Below, piece after piece: positions 24,082-37,400 of a DNA stretch of 64,000 bases. Position 1 is the first letter of the stretch; every line of letters starts with the position of its first letter. The position numbers and the translations under genes are program-made. Origin of the DNA: Diprion similis (Eukaryota; Arthropoda; Insecta; Hymenoptera; Diprionidae); contig NC_060112.1 of assembly GCF_021155765.1 (NCBI RefSeq), positions 22,718,501 through 22,782,500 on the forward strand, in the 5' to 3' direction. The notes below the pieces were generated by a model. That model was not told where the DNA came from, made no database searches, and saw only the letters and a list, made by a program, of their open reading frames with translations.

Positions 24082-26045
24082 ATGGGTCTTTTATTCTCGA
24101 AACTATGGAGTCTGTTTGGGAACGAAGGTAAGCAACAGAGTACCCAATACCATTGCCATTTCAATTCCTTTGTGTCGATCACGAGTTGTTTTCGTGATTG
24201 AAAGTAATAATACATCGACATATCTGCAAGAAAACGACTCATTTAAGACTCTTATAACTCGCCATCAACTTCCGTTCAGAGTATACGTGTTTCTACTTCT
24301 GACACACCCTTCAGAGGGACAGATAATTAAACTCCCTTTGTTCTTTACCCGAAAAAACCCCTTATGAAAGCAAAAAAGAAATGAAAATCAACTCTTCCAA
24401 ATGCGATTCCTGCTAAATATTCGTAGTGAGAATATTGACTTCGAGTTTTGGAAATGTAATAACTCGACCTTATTGTCAAAAGTCCGTATGTCATTCACCT
24501 CTCGCCGATATGCTTATCATGAAAGTGTATTCACGATCCACTTGCCAAAGGAAGAAATGGAACGATAAGAAATTTTATTTTCACAATGTGCAGATCTGTA
24601 GAAACTTGTATTATTATTTATGTGAGAAATACTTTCTTTGGCAACTTTCACCAGCACCGCAAGGTCAGGCAAGTTGCCTGTCACTACATATTCAAACAAT
24701 ATTATAATTTTTTAGCAGTCGATTATGAGATTGAATCTATATGATCCTTGGTTAAGACCTCCGTCTTGTAATTTTCTCAATCTTCTAAAATCTGCTTTTT
24801 TTTTTTTTTGCTTTTTTTCTCTATCTTGCATAAATCCACGAAAGTAGCTGCTGACGTATGTTGTTGTGAATAGAGTAGAACACAAGCTATTTATTTTAAA
24901 TCGAATGTATGTCCTTGTATTACATTTGTTGAACTTTTTTTGGTACTCTTCCATACTGGGCCTACCATGTTCTGTCTTATCTGCAATGTGCACAGATGGT
25001 GGCATATTTGAATAGACCCTGAAAAACATGTAGTCATAAATATGAGACAGTAGTGGACCTTGATTTCTGAATTCTCAAATTACTGTAACTTCTGTGTTGC
25101 AGTTGACTACTAATCATGATCCGATTTACAATACAATTCATGTTGTTTTAATTTTCAAGTAAATGCTTGTAGAATCCATCAAGTCTCAGGCATAAACAAG
25201 TAATTAATTATACATTGTTGGTTTTATTTTAGAGCACAAAATCGTAATGGTCGGACTGGACAATGCGGGTAAAACAACAATTTTGTATCAATTTTTGATG
25301 AACGAGGTTGTCCACACATCACCAACGATTGGTTCCAACGTTGAAGAAGTTGTTTGGAAAAATATTCACTTCATAATGTGGGACTTGGGTGGTCAGCAAA
25401 GTTTGCGAGCTGCCTGGTCAACTTACTATACAAATACCGAATTCATTATAATGGTGATCGATAGTACAGATCGTGAAAGACTAAGCGTTACTAGAGAGGA
25501 ACTATATTCCATGTTAAATCATGAAGAGTTGAGCAAAGCCAACGTTCTTGTCTATGCTAATAAACAAGACTTGAAAGGAAGCATGAGTGCCGCTGAAATA
25601 TCACGGCAGTTGGATCTTACGTCGATTAAAAAGCACCAGTGGCACATACAAACTTGTTGTGCACTAACAGGAGAAGGGCAAGTATTTTATGAAAATTCTT
25701 TCAATCCTTGACAATCTATCTTGTTTACTGTGTTTGTTTTCAATTTTATACCGAATGTAGCATAGATATAGTGTTTGTTGTATTTTTAAAATAGGAAGGA
25801 GATTTTTCGTATGATGTAAATATTGTCAGATGAATTAATTTCATACACAGTTACCATGTGATATGATATTTGTCCTTGTATCTTGACAATCTTATCTTGA
25901 CTATACATGTATCATCTTACCCGGTTTTATGCTTTGCTTACATTTGGATAAGTAAACACTTTGTAGTCGATAATAATAAGAAAAAAATTTTTATAGGCTG
26001 TACCAGGGTCTAGAGTGGATTGTTGGCAGACTGAAGAAGACATGA
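24082..26045 (+). CDS. Arl5: ADP-ribosylation factor-like GTPase 5
   Basis: Arl5 is a myristoylated small GTPase of the trans-Golgi that recruits the GARP tether. Exons are 24082-24127, 25233-25677 and 25997-26045, giving 179 aa, the same length as human ARL5A. Visible are Gly2 (myristoylation), the P-loop GLDNAGKT (23-30), switch-I Thr47, switch-II DLGGQ (66-70) and NKQD (124-127). The Arl5-specific [14 protein letters not shown] stretch is also present. The open frame runs on to a stop at 25709-25711, but that tail is unlike the family. A GC-AG splice (exon ends GG at 25677, intron begins gcaagt, acceptor AG at 25995-25996) restores the conserved GEGLYQGLEW...RLKK ending. A possible polyA signal is at 26687-26692. 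Confidence 0.95.
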
Positions 26046-28993
26046 CCCAAATCGTGAAAGCTCAATCCGCCTTTGTCAATGAAATATACGGAATGTAAAA
26101 TATTCGAAGGGATTTAGATATTGTGCCACTTTGACTGCTGTACTAAATATAAAATGACGATTCTAATACCTGAAAGGTTGAATGTCCAGCCTTAATCAAA
26201 TACGTACGGAGTATGGTTGTCAAAGTGTATTTATATAAGTTGATAACATTATTGAAAGCAGAAAGTTATAACAAATGTAAAACCGTCGAATTGTGGATAC
26301 AAAGTATTATCATATCTGGCTAGTTGCGCTACTGATAATGTGTGAAGAAAAAAAAATCATCCTATACTTTCAGCAATTTGCTATGAAACTATATAACCTG
26401 CTATTTTGCAAAAAATAACGACATTACCACATGCTTACATATAATTCCGACGAATCCTACAAGATTTACAATCTGTAGAGGATTTTTTAGTGCTTCAAGT
26501 ATGCAAACATGTTGTAAGACTTCACAGCAAGGTTATTCGACGAGCCAAGCTAAAACTTTTCCTGCCAGAATACAAAATGTTTTGTGATAAATCATGATGA
26601 ATTGAGTATTGAAGTGGTTATGAGATTAAGGAAAAAATAATTGTCATCTATTTTAAGCCTGATTTTCTTTGCACCTGATACTGTAGAATAAATACCAATG
26701 TTAAGGAATTTGTCTATCTCAGCTGCAAATTTTGGCTAACTGCTATCAGTGGTATTCATTTGTGTTGTGAATGTAGATGATAATTTTCTAATGCAGCTAT
26801 CAATATAATTTCGTATTTTATCGAATATAAGTCGTTTTTTTTTTTGGTGCTGGGCATTAACATATTCACGACACACGCGTTCTATCGGTTATAAAACGAA
26901 TTTCACATTCGAAAGTAAACAGTTTAAAGATTAGGATGCATGAGAATAATTTGCCAAAAAAATATTTCAGCTCCAATGAACACTGTAAAAATTAGAGATT
27001 CGACTTATGTTCGACAGAATATAGTAAATACTCGATCATGTAAATTGTAATCGTAATTTGTAAAACATGATAACCGAGAGAATCAACGTTTTGACGAAAT
27101 TTTTAATCACACTAACTATCATTGACAAGCCATGCAAAAGACTAATGTTATCTAAAATTAGAGTGATAGACATCTAAAACCAAATTGAAAAAAAATATAT
27201 TAAATCAATAAATATATAGATTTAAAAATAAGCACGTTATTTTCTCATATTGAGAAAATTTCTTAGGACAATTAATCATCTTCAGTTTTTCTTTTAAAAC
27301 GTTAAGCTCACAAGATGACGAACTGGGTAAATAAACCAACAATGAAACTGACTTTTTAAACCTGAGTGTATACTGAAGTATAAAATGTTGTTTCTGTCTG
27401 CTACAGTTCTCGTCGTTCACCTCTAGCGTAGATGCACTTTGTAAACCGAATATTAAGGAATCTAAAAATTACACTAGTTAAAAGTTTTTGAAAGATGCAA
27501 TATACTCTTGACTCAAATAGCCACTCACGAATTAAATAAATGATACTGCAAACTGTGTACAAATGTTAATTAATTTGATGATCGAATTTTTAAAATAAAA
27601 CAATTATGTGATATACGTTACAACTCTGAACTGTCGTTTAAGTTCACTATCTCACCTGAATTGTTTCGGAAAGAGTAAAAACACGTTGCAGAAATTTCAC
27701 AGAAAGGTTTCACTAATACAATTTTTGCAATAAATATAGGTATTTGCTCCAATTCCATACAATAAAAAGCCATTGTAAAAAATATGGTTTACTAAGTAAA
27801 CGGTGACTCATTTTTAGGAAGAAAAAATTGAAAAATCAATTCTGGCATTATTGACAAATTTTTATTCAAACTGTGTTTAACATTTACTATTATTTTACTT
27901 TTTTTACCTGTTTAATCTTATACCTGTTCGAACAGGTGGCAAATGAGAAAATAAAAGAAAGTTCGGTAATGTGATTCCGCCAGTAATCTTTATATAATAT
28001 GGATTTTTAGGAAAGAGAGGGCTTTGCAAATACGCACGTATTATTGGATAAAGTTCCAAAAGTTTCGATTTATTTATTTATTTCTTTCCTTTTACTATAA
28101 ATAAAGTATCGCACGCACACATTCACTCATACGGCAGTGGATCTACCACTCGACGCATCCTTAATTTACACATTGTTGCATCTTACTGTAATACCTACCG
28201 CTATTTCACAAATGCTATGCCACGAGCTAGAGAATAATATTTCACCATTGCAAATTGTCTCATTACATAGATACTGATTCTTCGATTTAATAACTCATAA
28301 AATTGGACTCTCGCTTAAGACCAGCCCATAAATATTAAATTTAGGCTTATTGTTAAAGTAACGAACATACGTATATATGTATATATATGTATATGCACGT
28401 AACTGATGCCATGAACACATTGTCTGAAGTACTTAGACGAATATAAATACGCAATACATCCGATTCACGTTTGAAAATGATTGATAAGAATTCAAAAAAT
28501 TCTCTCTTCTCCGATAATTCGAGATAAAAATCGAATGGCATAGATTTTATGTCAACACGCGTGACATTCTACTTTTACAATATATTCCGCTATTTTCAAT
28601 AACTAATACCTACTGCTAAAATTTTCTCCAATGAACTATTATTATTATTGTTATTATTATCGATATTATTATCAACGTTTCCCTAATTGGTAATAACTAG
28701 TAACATATGATTGCTATGATAACAATTATTTGTTAATATTTATGTTTAAACTGATCTTTGCTAGAGTTTGGCAATGCGCTCGAATTTTCACGCTCATATC
28801 AGTATACAAATTACGTTAAAACAGAGCTCATTAGAGATATCCATGGTAGTTGTTCAGTTCACATGAAATACAGGAAAAAAGAAAAACCAAGCCCTATAAG
28901 GTTCGTCTATAATAAAGCTTAGTAATGAGCGTGTCGTGTTGAGTCCCCCAAGTGGTGTAAGGATATTGAATTTCACATATGGATTCGTAGATC
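26046..28993. other. Convergent 3' regions of Arl5 and citrate synthase
   Basis: About 3 kb of AT-rich sequence between two convergent genes, probably their long 3' UTRs plus spacer. Only short ORFs without recognisable similarity are present, along with a (TAT)n-like stretch near 28638-28670. I see no gene. Confidence 0.6.
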
Positions 28994-31900
28994 TTAAGCA
29001 GCTTTCACAGACTTCATCAAAAGATCAGTACTGAGAGATTTTGGTCTCTCAATCGGCAAACCAAGAGCCCTATCCCAGACCAGCGATGCGAGAACTCCCA
29101 ATGCTCTGGATACTCCGAACAGAACTGTATAATAGTTCATTTCCTTAAGCCCGTAGTACTGAAGAAGGACTCCGGAGTGGGCATCTACATTCGGCCACGG
29201 GTTCTTCACCTTGCCAGTCTCCAATAGAATGGGGGGAACCACCTTGTACACTTGAGACACCAACTAGAAAAATTAATTGTTCATCGTTAATTACTCTCTA
29301 CCAGCTTTTCTGCATCACTTTTATTTACAGATGTGAGTATAAATACTTTCATTTGTTGTTTGTTTTTTTCTTCACATCAACTACTTATCTGTCAAGGTTT
29401 TACCATGATTTTATTACTTTATTACACCCTGGTAAGTGGAAAGACAAATATTTCACAGAGAGATATAATATGACGTTTTCTTACCTTGAACAGACTGTCA
29501 TCTGGTAAGTGTTTCAAGGCGAATTCTCTTTGACATGTGTACCTCGGATCAGTCTTTCTAAGAACGGCGTGTCCATAACCAGGAACAACCTGCCCACTCT
29601 TCAACGTATTCCATATGAATTCCTTTAGTTTTTCATCGCTCGGACTGTCGCCGACCTGGGAGCGAAGTTTTTGTAACCAAACTAATACTTCCTGGTTAGC
29701 GAGACCGTGCAGGGGACCGGCCAAGCCGTTCATTCCTGCGGCGAATGACAAGTATGGGTCTGACAGAGCGGATCCAACCAGATGGGTGGTGTGGGCAGAT
29801 ACGTTGCCTCCCTCGTGATCGGAATGGATGGTAAGGTAAAGACGCATGAGCTCTACAAACTGGGGGTTGTCATATCCAAGCATGCTTGAAAAGTTCCATG
29901 ACCAATCCTTGTTTGCGTCAACTGAGCCAAGCCCCTTGCCGTTCTGATAAGTATTTCTGTATATTGTGGCTGCGACAACGGGTAACTTGGCGATAAGATT
30001 CATAGTATCTTCGTAAACCGCATCCCAGTACTTCGACTTATGTACCCCGCTGGAATAAGCCTTGACAAAGACGCTCTCACTGTTCAGAGCTGTAATAGCT
30101 GCGGAAAACTGGGTCATGGGATGCAAAGATTTTGGGAAATCGTTGAGCATTTTGGTGACATGGCTTGGGAGGGCGCTCCTAGCTGCCCATTCTTGGGAAA
30201 CAGCCTTAACTTGAGCTTCGGTTGGAACATCACCGGTGATTAGGAGCCAGAACAAACCCTCGGGTAGCGGTTCAGCACCTCCGGCAGCCTTTGGAAGGAC
30301 CTTCTGACATTCCGGAATAGATTTACCACGGAATCTGATTCCCTCGTCAGCATCGAGCACCGAAGGCTCCCAGACCAGACCTTTGATTCCTCGCATTCCT
30401 CCGTACATCTGTAATTACGTGAGAAGACCAAACTGTCAAGAACGTGCAAGAAATTATGACAGTAAAGCAATCGGTTGGTATCACAGAAACAGATTTCCAT
30501 TTATGTATGGATATAGATCTACGACTGAAGTTCCACTAGAGAGTAAATGGATTCTATCCAACTACCAGCAGATGAATAAATGAGAAAAAAAATTTCATAA
30601 TCTTATCTTGGTCACACTCGAAGCATGCATGAAAAACGTAGTCTAGCAGTCATGTCACGCGACTGGTTATCAACTCGCAGAATATGACTAAACGAATAAT
30701 TGGTTAAACCATGCCGAGTGATGTTTCATCAATTTTACGGGTCAAATTAAAATCATATGTCAATACTTCAATGGATTTACATACATATATTAGGTAACAC
30801 ACAACAGTTATATGCCTAAGATAAGTATTTAATGGAAATTGAAAAAAGATAACAGTTACCACATACTGATTAAAACAATCAAAAGTTATCCCCGACGACT
30901 AGAATGGGTTTTGCAATTTTTTTTCCTACTAGCACATGCTATTATAGTCTCACCGCAGAACTACTTTAGCATCAATAGTGCGGGCAAAGAAAATGTTTTT
31001 TGTTTCCTGCGTAAGAATGTGATGAAAGAGTGAAAAAGAAGAAGAATTTACCATATCCACGGTGACTTCCCCAACTTTGACAGAGCCATGGCTTTTACGG
31101 AAAGCCTTGACGCGTTCCTGTTCCTTGGGTATTTTCTCAGATAAGACCTTCTTGAGATCAGTGGATGCGTCGGACAGTGGTCTTAAAACATTGGTTGCAG
31201 TCGAGCCGATTTTCTGTAAAATGAAAAAAACATAGAACAATGAGAAAGAGAAAAATATACTGAACAAATTCTAGAATCCATTGCAAAAATCTTGGAGCTG
31301 AGAATAATCGAGTTTTAATTGGATTCTATGATGCCAATTTATCGCAAAAATGGTGTGACGGAAATGTCTGGATAAGTTTGAATATTCCCAATCTACAAAA
31401 AAAGTCTGATAATTTTTATCGAACATGGATTTGATTTCTTTTAGATATCGTTTGAGGATTTAATAATTAAGTGTGCAATCATTTAACAAGATTAAATTCC
31501 TGGTATTACATAACAGAATAATAATTCATTTGACGCGACATTTTATAGGACACTGTAATCGTTGCAGCAAACACCATAAAAATGCGGCCACGTTATACAA
31601 AAAGTCGATCACGCACTGTACGCAATTGAAAACGCGAAGCGTTAATTTTGAAAATTAAAACAATGAAATAAGCCTCTTTGAGTTGGTCTATGTCGAAATA
31701 GTTACGGAATATAATACATAATCACCTCTTCTATATTTAACTCGGTTATATTGAGCATCGAGAGACTGTGGACCTTGGAGGCAAAAAGTTTGAAGGCCGG
31801 ATTACGAAGATGTGCATGACGATGAAAAATGTAACCGGGAAAATATTGTGAAAACGGTTTGTATAAATCGAAGTGCTGTACATACGTGTTTCAAGTACTC

Positions 31901-34464
31901 AATCGCGGTTGTTTTCATTTACATCGAAGTTTGTACGGAAATATGTGAATTTTTATACACATCTTTATATAAACCTTCTTCGAACATGTAATCAAATCGA
32001 TGTTGTGCTCAAAACCTATCCACCCTGAAATTGTGATGGATTTGTGACCGGTATGTAAAATTGAGATTATCGCTAATCTATACCCTTCTTCCGGTTTTTT
32101 TTTTTTGCAGAAGTCAAGAAAGAAGTGATGGAACAATGTTCAACAACGTACGCAAATTAATAATGCATACATTCTTTTTTTTAGTCTTAATCTTTCAATG
32201 CGTAACCGAGGGTAATTACAAATAATTAGAAAAGAATTTGATGTTATAAATTACGAAGAAACATTTAGTTGTACCTGAATATGCGAATTATCGTGCTCTT
32301 GAACGAATCAAAATATTCACGACTCTTGGATAGTGCGATAAGAAAAGTGCGATAAATTCTTGACAGTCGACTCTCTGGGCCAAGTCCATAGTGTAAAGAG
32401 ATCACAGTGTGTTATACGTTGTCGGGCATGCGATGTAAGCATGTAGCATCCGGTTTGTAATACGATTGAATGTATGGAATATTTTTTTCTCATCCTTTCT
32501 TTCTATTTTCATTCTTAATCAGCACCTGATGTGTTTTGGCTGCTCGATCACCTTGCAGCAAGAATATACAATAATAATAAGAACAACTTTCTCGACAGCT
32601 GTTCCTGTTAACTGATCAATGGATCAATATTAGAATATTGTAGAAATACTTGATAAGTATGTAGGTCGATACTTTATTTCTTGTTTAAATTTTTATACGC
32701 ATCGCCGTTATTCCTACCGATTGTTCAAAACTGATTGCATCAGATAAGTCATTTACTGTGCAAAATAACGAGACGAATCGAACGAAAAAATCAAAACCGA
32801 TGGTGAATCAACGTATATATAAGAAACAAGGATTAATAACTGTGAAATGTACACGTGACAAATCGATTGCGAACGAATAGCATTATAAAAACTGATCCGA
32901 GTACAGTATGCACTAGATATACACCTATGGTGGAATGGGATCCCGGCCAGAAGATGTGTCTAATAATAAGAAGAGGCACATGACATCGAACTTCCAACTC
33001 AAGCTATACAAGCTGCGTTCTTAATGTCGCAATTAAGTTTAAGCTGCACCTACAACGGTGAATTAAAAACTTGGCATTATTTGGTCACTTGGTCAACTTC
33101 TCGTGCAATCGATCGACCGACATTATACGAATTGTTCTGAATTCCACCAAGCTAATGCGGTGTATAATAGCTGCAGAGTCGGTGAGAGTAAAAGGTGCGG
33201 TTTTACGCGATTTGTAGCGATAGCTGACCGCATATAATAATGTAATGCAGCTATAGGTACACCTCTCCTCGCACGCAATCAGAGATATTGCGTTGATAAA
33301 TTCTTCTGTAAAACAAGACGTCAGGTGATACATAACACTGCGATGTAATTGCAGGATTGCAACGTCGTTATCATACGAGTATTCGGTATCTATATTTATA
33401 CACGCGTGTCAATCAATATTTTGCAGAGATTAAACACCGCATGGAAAGCATCACTTCAATGGGGTTGAAGTAAGAAACTTTAGCGTAGCAAATAATTGAA
33501 GGAGAGGGGGTTAATACTTTGCAATTGTATAGTAATTCTGACGTAGTTAAGTTTTAAAAATATTGATACTTTTTGCCAATTATTATGATTTACTCCATTT
33601 CAGAGATTTCTACTATTGCGTAATAACGATTTTACCAAAACGTGAATCATGTTACAATCACGTTACTATAATTTCAGCCTTATTCATTTTTTATACACCT
33701 AACTACGCCAGAGCGATGAATCAATCACCTGCACGCTACATCGCATTTGCACAAAACTGCAAAAAAGCTTCGTAACCGTATATAACGTGATCAAAATTCA
33801 TTATCAACAACATAATTAAAATACGAATGTTTAACAAGGTATACGTTATTGTGTAATCAGTAATATATAACATATGAGGGGGGGGGGGGGGGGTTAAAAA
33901 TCAATAAATTAAAATGCCTGGACGAAAGTGTAAAGTTTGATCAACGTGTTCTTACTGATAACACGTAGATAAAATACCATATTGTACGTACATAATATGT
34001 ACAATGTAATACGATAAAATTTTTTTTCATTAATATTATTATTGCCGATAATTGTACATCGTCTCGACCAGTTTTTATTGCAAAATGAAAAACAAACAAA
34101 GTGAGCAAAAAATAGTTTGAAAGAAAAAAAAAACAACAAAAAAAAAAGACTGCATCGCGGCTAAAGCTGGGAATACCGCGGGTGAAGATTATTCTTTACA
34201 GCACAATGTTACGTAATTCGCGTTAACAAACGGGTGGCTCTTAAAAATTTTGCACCGGTAAATCACTCTTCAATTATCTATATATTGTATTAGTTCACCC
34301 TCGAGTACAAATAATAACAAGTTTAGTCAGTCCGTGAGTGGAAAATAAAGCGAAAAGTGAGAAAATAAAGGAAGAAGAAAGAAAAAACTTCCAGCATGTT
34401 TGCCCGCGCGGAAATGGTGAACCGGTTCGCCGAATTGTCGAGATTGCCGTTACGTGTACACGGA

Positions 34465-34495
<31 letters not shown>

Positions 34496-37400
34496 AGAAG
34501 AGGAAATTTACGCAAATGTACACACGATATGTATACGTGTATTGAAGTTACGCAAAAAAATGTGGTTGAACGTGTAGTGAGCTGTCTTCAAGGCGTCGGA
34601 CGTCATCGCAAAACACGCAACACACACATGTACACGTACCTCTTAAATACAGACATTATCACCGGTATTCACAATGACTCAATTACAGCTTGCATGATTC
34701 CAATAAAGAATTTTGAAGTGCGCCAAAAGTAAAAAAAAAAAAAAAAAATTGCACTGCGAGCTATCTGAAAAGTGTGTGCCTATCATCTTGCAGGGTATCG
34801 AAAAATACGTAATACGTTTTGAAATCTGATTTCAGACTTGTTATCAGCGACCCTGAAAACCATAGAATACTATCTTCTTATAAAAGTTGACTCAGCACAA
34901 TAATTTGTGAGAAAATGTGGATACGATTGGAGAAGATGAGAGAGTGGGGAGAACGCTAAGGAAGGTAAACACGATGGAAAAACGTCTTGGATCCACGTAT
35001 AACCCGGAGAAGATACACAACGATGTTTACAATCCGCGAATATGATCTTTATATAATTATAGAGGCCAAAATTTCGCGGTCATTCGGAGGATCATCTGCT
35101 ACGATATGTATGCATGTGTGTATGTATATATAAACACATATGTATGTTGATCTGATCGGTATAATACAAGGAATATTTTGCGACATCACGTGGATTTCTT
35201 CTGGTCAAGTTATGCCGCAATGATCTCATCGTCAGTAGTACGCTAGCCTCGTCTCGTTCGGTATTAAACTCAATTGATGCCGAAATACCCTAAACGATCC
35301 TGCAGAAGCCTGTTAGAAAAAGAAATTGAGCTAAACGGTGATGATCATGCAATTAGAGTGAGGTAGTTTTCCTGCGAGCAATGAAATAAAATATTACCAT
35401 AAAGTTATCATGTTCATTGACTTCTTCAAAAATTTGACTCCTTATATGTTTCGATATTTATTAGATGTGTACATTGATCTTGATTATCTAAGAAATGAAA
35501 GTCCGCCGTGATACCTGTTCTTAAAGAAATCAGTTCACTAATCCTAAGTAGGCGAGTTTTTTTATTTTGATTGAAATCTCGTTTCGTTACAGGATAAATT
35601 GAATCATATATGCATACCATTGACGAAGTAAAATTTTTTTCAAATTTTCGATGGTGTATATGGGTATAACGACTCGTCGAACGATGATGGTAAAAAGCCG
35701 ATTGGTTTATCCGCGTGATAATCGCTAATGAAATCGGATGTAGACGATGTTAAGCGTGCGATATTATTACACAGACGCCGCAGCGTGGGTAGAAATTAAA
35801 TACCGCGTGACATTAACCTTGGACGATGTTAAGACTGTGAGATTTCCACTATCTTCAAATCGGTCTCGCGAACTCGGAGACACGTGTGATGAATAGAGAA
35901 TTTAATTGATTGACGACCACGACGACGACTCGAGCGCGTTCACAGTGCCGCGATAATAACTTTTCACACACATCAAATCATATTACACTTAAGTATAAGT
36001 ACTCGTTTGTAAAACCGTCCGCGACAAATCGTTTAAACGTTCGATCGTTCGTGCGGATATTAAGTGTTACGTAAAGGTCACAAACCACTGCTGATGGTGA
36101 TACTGACGATGAAGACGCGCGAATGAGGATCCAGCATGGTATTGCAATATGGCAAATTTGTAAATTAAATTCATCCCCGTGTCTATTACTCTAGTATTAA
36201 GTGCAGTATACGTAAGTGCGAAAATCTTGCACCAATTATATTTGCGAGTTAAAAGTTATCGCGACACACCCACCACGAGCCACTTCAAGTTTTTATAATA
36301 ATAAATTCCTCACGGAACTCGGTGTGGGTGATCGGCCGTTACGTAATGTGTGCGTATAACAGACGACTCTTGTGTGTGTATGCATACGTATAAATGAGAC
36401 GATATGTAACGTGGCTTTGCGAAGTTGGAAGCCCGTGTATATAGTACTCTGGGCGTAAATTTTTATCGGTTTTCCGTAAATTATCGCTTTCTTTTTTGTC
36501 GCATCTATTCATTCAAAAGTTCAACCTAATCTCTATGGAGTTTTAATTGATGTTTTCAGACTCAGCGATTTTCTTTGCATTTGCAAATTGACTGCGGACC
36601 GAAAAACTTGTGACAAATTTTTAGAATCGAACATTTCATACCGCGCATATATAATTATAATTACGAGTAAAATGTCCAGCGGATTAATGGCCGAATGCGT
36701 TAACACGTAGGTCAGGTAAGGCTGAAAATAACTCACCGGTCGTTCAAACGTAGGTAAGGAAAAAAAAAACACAAAAATAGTTACCATGCTACTATAACAG
36801 AAAGAAGACGATGTTAGGTAATGTGGTTATTGTGGGACGTTTAGAGGTCAGCGAACAAAACTTTTCACCACCCTGCCAAAATTTGACCCGACCTGCTAAA
36901 CTGAACCCTGCGTGCAGATTACAACAAGATCGCGTCATCAGTTCGCACCTTGTCTCTATGAATTTTTCGTACAACATGAATACCTTACGAAAAATTTTCT
37001 TTGGATAATTAGCCAGAACTATCGGGACGAAAAAAATTTATAGGTACATTAAATCATCATTTAAAATAGAAGGCGATGCATGTACAATGCAAAGGCATAT
37101 TGTAACCCGGACCTCGTTAAATTCAAGCTCAGTTAGGTACACGTACAGTGTACATTGATAATCGGACTTAAATTTGCAATCGCCTTATTGGCAACTCGTT
37201 ACTCGTACACTCGGATTATTGTAGCCGGATCCCGAATTCTGCTGAAAGTCCCAACGAATGAAACTGCACATCAGAAGCTCTATATATTGGGTCAAGGAGA
37301 CCCCCCAGAAGTTTTAGCAAAATCCGTAATCCAGAGGTTTGATACTCTCCTTGCTACAGCGTTTATCAGCTGACCGGAAGTCGCTGGTATACGTGATTAT

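Noticed and set aside
25678-25711. Arl5 open frame continuing to a stop at 25711 as the true C-terminus
   Set aside because: The tail ([10 protein letters not shown]) is unlike Arl5 proteins, while the GC-AG splice restores the conserved GLYQGLEW...RLKK ending and the exact family length of 179 aa.
36811-37373. Short + strand ORFs inside the citrate synthase intron as a nested gene
   Set aside because: No similarity to known proteins, no consistent splice partners, and a composition like the surrounding intron.
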